Part shown: positions 5,504 through 10,805 of the stretch, piece by piece
How positions within the stretch are numbered: the first letter of the stretch is position 1
Layout: every line of letters starts with the position of its first letter
Assembly (NCBI GenBank): GCA_002068775.1
Contig: MWAX01000099.1
Span: 1 to 10,805 of the forward strand
DNA: 10,805 nucleotides
Direction of reading: 5' to 3'
From: Actinobacteria bacterium ADurb.Bin346
GTDB taxonomy: Bacteria > Actinomycetota > Humimicrobiia > Humimicrobiales > Humimicrobiaceae
Made by a program: the position numbers and the translations under genes
The notes under the pieces: generated by a model
The model's input: only the letters and a program-made list of their open reading frames with translations
Databases searched by the model: none
Told to the model about the DNA's origin: nothing

Positions 5504-7138
5504 CTATAATAATCTTTTAAGCCTGTCCTTTTCACTGATTATTTCTCCTGACTCAGAAACTGCATAATTGGCTCCATTAAAAAAAGCAGTCCTTATCCTT
5601 CCGCATGCTCCTGAAGCTCCCTGAAGATGCGGCGCATCAAGTATACCTTTTTTTATGGCAAGCGCTATTATTGAAGGCTCTGCAAGAGGATCCTTGAATT
5701 TTTTATCTGCATCGAGGGATTTTATTTTACTGATAATTAGGCATGCATCTTTTACAAGCTCATCTTTTCTTTTTATTACTCGCGGATCATTTTTCATGTC
5801 AGGACAACCCCCTATGCAATCCTGGATCACTTTTTTGACAATTGCAGCGCTTTCCATGATTTCAGGCGGCTTTGCTGCAAAACTTGACTCGCAGTATGCA
5901 ACCACATGCACAATAGATGGCTCTATCTGCATCTGCAGCACTGTTGATGCCGCAAGCTGGCCTTTTGCAAAGTTAAAATCAGCAGGCATACTGTAAAGAC
6001 CTGTCCTGGTTTCTCTCACTGAAGTGAAATCTTTATCATGCAGCGACTCAATAAGTTCAATTTTTGCAAGCATTTTGGCAAGATCCATTATAAAAGAAGT
6101 TTCCGGAGGTGTGTTGAACATATACTGTGAAACATAAGTCCTGACACCCGATTTCTTTGCTGCATAAGCTGCAATAAAAGCAGCAGCAACCGCCACTGCA
6201 TCATGGGCATAGCGCAGGCTCCAGTGATGTGACTCATTGACTTCAACCGGTATGTCCCTGTCTGCATGCCATTTCATCACTTCGATATTTTCTTTTATGG
6301 CAGTGCCGAGCTTTCTCCGGCTCCTGTTATCTATCTCATTATACCAGCACAGGGGAACTGCGCACCATGCATTATTGATTGTGCGGCGCAGGACTTCAGC
6401 AAACTTCAGTATATCATTGGTGCCGCTGTAGCATCTCATCAGCGGAAAATTCCCGGTTCTTGTGGCGCTGTACAGAAGTTCAAGATCTCTTTCATTTCTT
6501 ATCGGCACTCCCCCTGCTCCGTCCTGCTTGCGGTTCATTTTCTCAGGTTTAAAAAAGAACTCCTGCGCATTCTGATCGGGGCCCAGTGAAACCACATCGA
6601 TAAGACCGCTTTTTGAAATCTTTTTTATGCCTTTAAATGTTTCCTGAACTGTTGGCCTGCCATAGTGATGGCGCAGCAATGGGTATGGTTTTTTATACTT
6701 TATCCTGTCAATTAAATTCTGTGGCGGAACAGTTCCGTCAGTTTTAATTTTATTCTTTGCTGAGAGGAAATCTTCTATTTCAGAACGGTTTTCTCCGCCT
6801 GTAAAAACACGGTCAAATATCTTTAAAAGGCCCTTTTTATCAAGATGTTCCGCAACTGTTTTTGTAGTGCCAAGAATAAATGTGACATCCTTAAAATCTT
6901 TTAAAGCCATTTCTTCAAGCTCAGCAAATAAAACTTCTGAACTTTCCGGGGATAGCCTGTAACTTATGCCCGCAATATCAGGTTTGAAAGATCTCAGCTC
7001 ATTTTTTAATAAATCAGTGCTTACTGCAGAGCCGGCAAACCTGGTAGTAAAACCGGCGCATCCTGCAATGCTTAAGAAGTTCATTATCCCTGCCACATGG
7101 ACACAGCTTCCAATTGCAGCACCAAGGATTTTTTTCAA
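5504..7138 (-). CDS. Fused cobalamin-binding and B12-dependent mutase-like barrel protein
   Basis: This 544-residue protein appears to join two modules of adenosylcobalamin mutases. Residues 1-135 look like a B12-binding Rossmann domain: GAAIGSCVHVAG (H14 as the likely lower cobalt ligand), a central strand GISYRLS and a late TGGE turn. The usual DxHxxG motif reads CxHxxG here. Residues from about 160 onward look like the TIM barrel of the glutamate mutase E type, with stretches such as DVVSLGPDQN, MRCYSGTND, VPLCWYNEID, EVNESHHWSLR and ADFNFAKGQLAAS. The order, with the B12 domain first, is the reverse of methylmalonyl-CoA mutase. GGAGG lies six bases before the TTG at 7136-7138, so I prefer this start to the TTG at 7144. 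It sits in an operon with an opine-type dehydrogenase. Substrate unknown; an amino acid or amino-acid derivative is a guess. The B12 call is likely; the exact family is less sure. Confidence 0.72.
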   Translation of the reverse strand: MKKILGAAIGSCVHVAGIMNFLSIAGCAGFTTRFAGSAVSTDLLKNELRSFKPDIAGISYRLSPESSEVLFAELEEMALKDFKDVTFILGTTKTVAEHLDKKGLLKIFDRVFTGGENRSEIEDFLSAKNKIKTDGTVPPQNLIDRIKYKKPYPLLRHHYGRPTVQETFKGIKKISKSGLIDVVSLGPDQNAQEFFFKPEKMNRKQDGAGGVPIRNERDLELLYSATRTGNFPLMRCYSGTNDILKFAEVLRRTINNAWCAVPLCWYNEIDNRSRRKLGTAIKENIEVMKWHADRDIPVEVNESHHWSLRYAHDAVAVAAAFIAAYAAKKSGVRTYVSQYMFNTPPETSFIMDLAKMLAKIELIESLHDKDFTSVRETRTGLYSMPADFNFAKGQLAASTVLQMQIEPSIVHVVAYCESSFAAKPPEIMESAAIVKKVIQDCIGGCPDMKNDPRVIKRKDELVKDACLIISKIKSLDADKKFKDPLAEPSIIALAIKKGILDAPHLQGASGACGRIRTAFFNGANYAVSESGEIISEKDRLKRLL

Positions 7139-7144
7139 ATTCAA

Positions 7145-7149
7145 CCTCC
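7145..7149 (-). promoter_or_regulatory. Ribosome binding site deciding the mutase start
   Basis: Minus-strand GGAGG directly abuts one TTG (7142-7144) but lies six bases before the next in-frame TTG (7136-7138). The latter has normal spacing and is followed by MKKILGAAIG, which suits the beginning of a B12-binding domain. Confidence 0.65.
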
Positions 7150-7185
7150 GAAAACAAACATTATAAACCTGGCTGTACCCTGATG

Positions 7186-8292
7186 CTAAAAAAGCCTCTT
7201 GGGCGCACCTTCAATAAATACATTCCTGATTTCATCAAGATTAAGGTTATCGAGCCTCAGCCTTGTAAGGTTACGGCCGGTTTTAATAAAATCGGTCTTG
7301 AATATCACATTTGCAAGTTTTATAAGAGAATCAGTGGTGGGTGTTTTTACGCCAAAAACCCTGCCGAATTCTGCAATCGGCACTAGACTCATCGGCACAT
7401 CTTCAGTAATATAACGGACATTTGAAGTCCTGGGCGCCATTATGCCGACATATCCCGGGTTGCTGTGTATGGCATCAAAAAGATTGTCTTCTACAACATT
7501 ATAAGCCATGATGAGCCAGTCCATTGCAGAAAGGACATTTTTGCATCTTAGTGTGTGGGCGACCTCCACTCTTTCCCGATCAACTTCTTCGAGAACTCTT
7601 GAAACTGCCTGCGTCACACCCTCCACATAAAACTGGAAATTTCCAAGGGTGGACTCTATCCTGCTTGCATTAAGTATAGTAATCGCCGGGTGAAAAACTG
7701 CACCGATATTGTTAAAACTGGTTTCAATAACGCTGGTGGCAGAGATGAATTCAGGATATGCCTGATTTATTTTATCAAGAGCAGCCTCAGTCCTGACTGC
7801 AGGTATTGCTGCAACCGGAATAGCCTGCTTTATTCTGAATATTTTAACGGATGCGGGCCCCATTCCCCTGCTTGCATAAATAAAAGTCTGCGCTTCGGAG
7901 ACAATTACGTCACTGGTGTTGCCTCGCTCCCTAAGGATATTTAAAAACTCGAGAGCACCGCATGTTCTCCCGGGATTTAAAAGAATTATCTGCCCATCTT
8001 TTAAGTAAGGCGCACACCTTTCTGCAATGGATGCATGGGCAAAAGCAGGAACGACAACCATAATTATATCTGCATCCTTTACGACATCGCCAATCTTATC
8101 AGAGGCAAGGTCGAGCTTTCCAAAGCCGTTTATTTCCCCTTCTATCTCAATACCTTTCATTTTGATAATCGGGTCTATCTTAGAAAGGGTCCTGTTATAT
8201 AGTTTTACCGGAAATCCCTTAAGCGCCAGATGCGCAGCCATCGCTTTTCCGCCATGTCCGGCACCCACCACTGCAAAACTCAGCTTGCGCAT
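7186..8292 (-). CDS. NAD(P)-dependent octopine/nopaline (opine) dehydrogenase-family protein
   Basis: This 368-residue protein has the two-domain form of opine dehydrogenases. The N-terminal Rossmann fold carries the dinucleotide loop VVGAGHGG (GxGxxG at residues 10-15). Residues from about 185 to the end form the helical octopine/nopaline dehydrogenase domain, with the signature NIGAVFHPAI; H201 is the expected catalytic histidine. Family members reversibly condense an amino acid with a 2-oxo acid using NAD(P)H, or oxidise the product; others act on related hydroxy or amino acids. Length is normal and no key motif is missing. The ATG has GGTGA about seven bases upstream. It is the first gene of the operon, with a promoter at 8367-8395, and the mutase follows after about 47 bases. 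Substrate specificity cannot be read from the sequence. Confidence 0.88.
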   Translation of the reverse strand: MRKLSFAVVGAGHGGKAMAAHLALKGFPVKLYNRTLSKIDPIIKMKGIEIEGEINGFGKLDLASDKIGDVVKDADIIMVVVPAFAHASIAERCAPYLKDGQIILLNPGRTCGALEFLNILRERGNTSDVIVSEAQTFIYASRGMGPASVKIFRIKQAIPVAAIPAVRTEAALDKINQAYPEFISATSVIETSFNNIGAVFHPAITILNASRIESTLGNFQFYVEGVTQAVSRVLEEVDRERVEVAHTLRCKNVLSAMDWLIMAYNVVEDNLFDAIHSNPGYVGIMAPRTSNVRYITEDVPMSLVPIAEFGRVFGVKTPTTDSLIKLANVIFKTDFIKTGRNLTRLRLDNLNLDEIRNVFIEGAPKRLF

Positions 8293-8366
8293 TATATTTC
8301 ACCAAGCCTTTCATAACAAAAATGATGGACTTCAAACAATGAATAAGAAAAATTTTTATGAAATTA

Positions 8367-8395
8367 AGAATAGCATAGTTTGTAATCCCATTCAA
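8367..8395 (-). promoter_or_regulatory. Promoter of the dehydrogenase-mutase-DUF2179 operon
   Basis: On the minus strand TTGAAT (8390-8395) is followed by 17 bases and TATTCT (8367-8372), with an extended -10 TGC just before it. Transcription would start near 8360, leaving a leader of about 68 bases with no recognisable B12 riboswitch. Confidence 0.45.
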
Positions 8396-8404
8396 TCAAT
8401 CCTG

Positions 8405-9340
8405 TTATACAGCAGATAAAATATTTCCCCTTATTCCAATATTGACCGTTTTTAGCGGTATATCCTTACCGCTATCTTTAATTGCCTGTTTTACTATATT
8501 CAGCATTCCGAAACAGCAGGGCACTTCCATATGTACAACAGTAACTGATCTTATGTCATTTTGCCTGAATATTTCCGTGATTTTCTTAACATAGTATTCG
8601 CTGTCATCAAGCTTCGGGCATCCGACCAGCAGGGATTTTCCTTCAAGGAAATCTTCATGGAAGCCAGCATAAGCAAACGGTACGCAGTCTGCCGCTATTA
8701 CAAGATCAGAGCCGTTTAAATATGGCGCAGAAGGCGGCACAAGCATTAACTGCACTGGCCACTGTTTTAATTTCGACTCCCTTTTTGTAAGCTCACTTAA
8801 CAATTCTGCTATTTTTGCAGCTTTGCCGGAATCAGCATTTGCAGGCGCTTTGTTATCAGTTGCGGATTGCGCCTGAAGTTTTTTATCATCGCATACTTTT
8901 TCGTCTCTTAAATCCATTACGGCTGAGCCGGGGCAGCCGCATGGCAGTCTTTCAGTGTCATTCATATTTTCTACCTCTGTTTTATCTTCAGTAAATTCTA
9001 TATTATTATCTTTTAAGTATTTTATTGCTTCATTATATAGTCCTGTCTCACCATGGTCCTTTAAGTGATTAAGGTGGGCAGCTATTACATTTTTACCCTG
9101 TTTTGCAATGTTTGCCATAACCTTTGCCTCATTGTATGGCTCTGCTTCCCTTTCAACAACTTTTATTGCCCCGATCGGGCACTCGCCAATGCACGCTCCC
9201 AGACCGTCACAAAACAGGTCGCTGACAAGCCTTGCCTTTCCATCTATGACCTGAAGCGCACCTTCCGGACAGTTGGGGATGCAGTTGCCGCAGCCATCGC
9301 ACAGTTCCTGATCTATTTCTATTATTTTTCTCACTGCCAT
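8405..9340 (-). CDS. Two-cluster 4Fe-4S ferredoxin-like protein with CGCPG and CC motifs
   Basis: This 311-residue soluble protein starts with a ferredoxin domain. The first cluster motif is complete (C14, C17, C20, C24). The second reads CDGLGACIGECP (C44, L47, C50, C54), so one expected cysteine is leucine, a variant I associate with this family. After a polar, poorly conserved linker (about residues 145-175) come more cysteines: CGCPG (C134, C136), GCPK (C241) and PCCFG (C275, C276). Such proteins are widespread in anaerobes as uncharacterised iron-sulfur proteins, sometimes near hybrid-cluster proteins; an electron-transfer or metal-sensing role is inferred. The ATG has GAGGAG six to seven bases upstream. 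It has its own promoter, buried in a palindrome. The gap to the next operon is 112 bases, and no terminator is visible there, so read-through is possible. Confidence 0.85.
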   Translation of the reverse strand: MAVRKIIEIDQELCDGCGNCIPNCPEGALQVIDGKARLVSDLFCDGLGACIGECPIGAIKVVEREAEPYNEAKVMANIAKQGKNVIAAHLNHLKDHGETGLYNEAIKYLKDNNIEFTEDKTEVENMNDTERLPCGCPGSAVMDLRDEKVCDDKKLQAQSATDNKAPANADSGKAAKIAELLSELTKRESKLKQWPVQLMLVPPSAPYLNGSDLVIAADCVPFAYAGFHEDFLEGKSLLVGCPKLDDSEYYVKKITEIFRQNDIRSVTVVHMEVPCCFGMLNIVKQAIKDSGKDIPLKTVNIGIRGNILSAV

Positions 9341-9462
9341 TTTCGTCTCCTCTTATATATAATTGATGGACATAATATGAACTGTCTAATAGTTTTAGTA
9401 CGACTATTTAAGACCTGCGCGCATCATTTTTAAATACACTATTTTTAAGCGCACCATTATTT

Positions 9463-9497
9463 TTATTAAATGATACTATTATAGTATCATTTAATAA
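9463..9497. promoter_or_regulatory. 35-bp perfect palindrome, probable operator
   Basis: The 17-base arm TTATTAAATGATACTAT (9463-9479) is matched exactly by its reverse complement (9481-9497) around a single central T (9480). The core ATGATACTAT/ATAGTATCAT is not simple AT sequence. No T run follows on either strand, so it is not a terminator. The -10 box of the Fe-S gene lies at its centre, so a bound dimer would block transcription. Confidence 0.7.
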
Positions 9498-9506
9498 TAT
9501 ATGCAA
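9478..9506 (-). promoter_or_regulatory. Promoter of the Fe-S protein gene inside the palindrome
   Basis: On the minus strand a perfect TATAAT (9478-9483) lies 17 bases after TTGCAT (9501-9506). A separate perfect TTGACA stands upstream (9513-9518) with TATTAA 16 bases after it, a possible second promoter. Both would be covered or flanked by the palindrome. Confidence 0.5.
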
Positions 9507-9605
9507 TACATTTGTCAATATATAAAATTAATAATTATATATATAATCATACGCCATATACTCTGCTTTGCTTTAAACTGGTAGAATAAACAATAAATAT
9601 TTCAA

Positions 9606-9633
9606 GCGGATTTTAAAAAACCGCCTGTTTTTT
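9606..9633 (+). terminator. Candidate rho-independent terminator, plus strand
   Basis: GCGG (9606-9609) pairs with CCGC (9621-9624), with additional T-A pairs possible inside, and six T residues follow (9628-9633). The stem is short. No plus-strand gene is visible upstream, so it would end either stray transcription or a small RNA starting near 9548. Confidence 0.4.
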
Positions 9634-9769
9634 GTTATATAATATCATGGCAATATGATACTCTTATGCTTCAGTTGCGCTGTAAAGTCAATTGAAGCCG
9701 GTAATAAAACATATAATTTAATAAAATATTAAATGCATTTAAATGCTCATTTTAAGAAGTAAAAGAAAA

Positions 9770-10805
9770 ATGACAGATCTTAACGCCGCATTGATTATCT
9801 CTATTATTGTATCTGCCCTGTGCGTGATAATGCTAATTATACTGCTTATATCAGCATTGCGGATGAAACCTTATTATGACTCTGGCGCACTTAAATACTT
9901 CAATGATAAATTTTTAAAATCTGCTTTTGAATACAACAGGACTTCACTTCTCATTTCAATATCAGAAAGATTTTTGTCCTGGGCAGTCATGGCGCTTGCC
10001 CTGCTGGCAGTCTGGAAATTTTCTTTGACTGCAGGGCGCGTAAATTTCTGGGTGGCAATGGCAATCTTTGCAGCATTCAATATAATATTGTATCTTGTCC
10101 TTTTACCGCTGCAGTATTACCGGGGATTTGTCCTTGAGCACCAGTTTGGGCTTTTAAACCAGACACTTTCTGCCTGGTTTACAGATATTTTAAAGGACAG
10201 GGCAATCTCCCTGCTGATAAATACAGGAATCCTCACACTCATATATATTTTATTAATAAAGTTTCCCGGAATTTGGTGGGTCGCTGCAGCAGCAATATTT
10301 ATAGTTTTTATTATCTTTGCAAATTTTATTTTCCCGGTTTTAATAGACCCCCTGTTTTACAATTTTACCCCCCTGCAGGATGAGCATCTTAAAAGTGAAA
10401 TAGAAAAGATCACTGAAAAAGCGGGTATCAGGGTGGACAATGTGCTTGTGGCAGATGCCAGCCGGAAAACAAGCAGAGTAAATGCGTATTTTACCGGGAT
10501 CGGGAGTACAAAAAGAATCGTCATTTATGATAATCTGCTAAATAAAAATACAGACGATGAAATACTTTCAGTCATTGCCCATGAAGCGGGCCACTGGAAG
10601 CACAGGCACGTTTATATTAATACGCTGATTGCATGTGCACAGGCTGCCGCAATGCTTGCGGTGCTTAAATTATTCCAGTCCGGCTTTAAAATTGAAGCAA
10701 GCATAAGACTTGTCCTGCTTCTTTTCATAATCTACAGCCTTGTATCATATTTGATTATGCCACTTGACAATTTTATATCAAGGAAGTTTGAAAGAGTTGC
10801 CGACA
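9770..10805 (+). CDS. M48-family membrane metalloprotease, Ste24/CAAX-protease type (cut by window edge)
   Basis: The visible 345 residues cover most of a Ste24-like integral membrane zinc protease; the C terminus lies beyond the window. A first helix spans residues 7-30. Further helices lie near 60-80, 90-115 and 150-200. The stretch YRGFVLEHQFGLLNQT and the sequence DPLFYNFTPLQD are typical of this branch. The catalytic HEAGH (residues 271-275) is intact, two more helices follow, and SRKFERVAD at the very end supplies E341 as the likely third zinc ligand. Ste24/HtpX relatives cleave membrane or misfolded proteins; prenylated substrates are unlikely in bacteria. The ATG at 9770 has only a weak AAGAAG upstream. 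An in-frame ATG at 9743 would add nine residues (MLILRSKRK) but has no ribosome site. It is transcribed away from the Fe-S gene. Confidence 0.92.
   Translation, partial: MTDLNAALIISIIVSALCVIMLIILLISALRMKPYYDSGALKYFNDKFLKSAFEYNRTSLLISISERFLSWAVMALALLAVWKFSLTAGRVNFWVAMAIFAAFNIILYLVLLPLQYYRGFVLEHQFGLLNQTLSAWFTDILKDRAISLLINTGILTLIYILLIKFPGIWWVAAAAIFIVFIIFANFIFPVLIDPLFYNFTPLQDEHLKSEIEKITEKAGIRVDNVLVADASRKTSRVNAYFTGIGSTKRIVIYDNLLNKNTDDEILSVIAHEAGHWKHRHVYINTLIACAQAAAMLAVLKLFQSGFKIEASIRLVLLLFIIYSLVSYLIMPLDNFISRKFERVAD

Larger units (their letters stand above)
9341..9769. other. Divergent intergenic region between the Fe-S gene and the M48 protease gene
   Basis: This 429-base, very AT-rich gap contains no convincing gene. 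The left part is the Fe-S gene leader of about 130 bases, with a weak 6-bp hairpin (AATAGT 9388-9393, ACTATT 9403-9408) and the palindrome TGCGCGCA (9416-9423). Next come the 35-bp palindrome and promoter, then a plus-strand terminator-like hairpin at 9606. The right part holds TATAAT boxes (9638, 9712) without good -35 partners and the palindrome AAATGCATTT (9731-9740) just before the M48 gene. Confidence 0.65.

Noticed and set aside
6237..6589. Open frames on the plus strand opposite the mutase gene
   Set aside because: They are antisense shadows with no ribosome site and no recognisable protein features.
8293..8404. Cobalamin riboswitch before the dehydrogenase-mutase operon
   Set aside because: The gap is too short and I see no B12-box-like sequence in it.
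9643..9662. TATCAT-N6-ATGATA as a second copy of the Fe-S gene operator
   Set aside because: The half-sites are in the opposite order to the 35-bp palindrome, and six-base arms are common in such AT-rich DNA.
9874..10080. Minus-strand open frame opposite the M48 protease
   Set aside because: It lies wholly within the clear M48 coding region and resembles no protein family.

Overview
The window looks like chromosomal DNA from a low-GC, anaerobic-type bacterium. The genome is AT-rich, genes carry GGAGG-like ribosome sites, and two neighbouring genes probably start with TTG. Several proteins are rich in cysteine or iron-sulfur motifs, and one protein binds cobalamin. A Firmicute or an uncultivated low-GC lineage would fit, but nothing here fixes the taxon. 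I see no rRNA, tRNA, insertion sequence, phage gene or CRISPR array.

Layout, left to right. (1) Positions 1-2181, minus strand: a TetR-type repressor gene followed by an MMPL/RND exporter that runs off the left edge. The exporter has its own TTGACA-17-TACATT promoter. A dense cluster of ACTAA/TTAGT inverted repeats lies between that promoter and the start codon and is the likely repressor-binding region. A 15-16 bp tandem repeat of about six units separates the two genes. (2) Positions 2182-4416, plus strand: a small C_GCAxxG_C_C-family cysteine protein, then a PurF-like protein. The PurF-like protein keeps the PRPP-binding loop and four Fe-S cysteines but has serine where the glutaminase nucleophile should be. 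(3) Positions 4594-4867, plus strand: an orphan Flp-type pilin with its own good promoter. (4) Positions 8395-4930, minus strand: a three-gene operon of an octopine/nopaline-type dehydrogenase, a fused cobalamin-binding plus mutase-barrel protein, and a UPF0316/DUF2179 membrane protein. (5) Positions 9506-8405, minus strand: a two-cluster ferredoxin-like protein whose promoter lies inside a 35-bp palindrome. (6) Positions 9770-10805, plus strand: an M48 (Ste24/CAAX-protease-type) membrane metalloprotease, cut by the right edge.

The best candidate for an undescribed system is the dehydrogenase-mutase operon. A B12-dependent carbon-skeleton mutase-like enzyme with its cobalamin domain fused at the N terminus is encoded directly after an opine-type dehydrogenase. 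This suggests a short pathway acting on an amino acid or opine-like compound whose substrate I cannot name. The PurF-like protein without its nucleophile, next to a redox-type cysteine protein, is the second candidate. All functions come from motifs read by eye; no database search was made.
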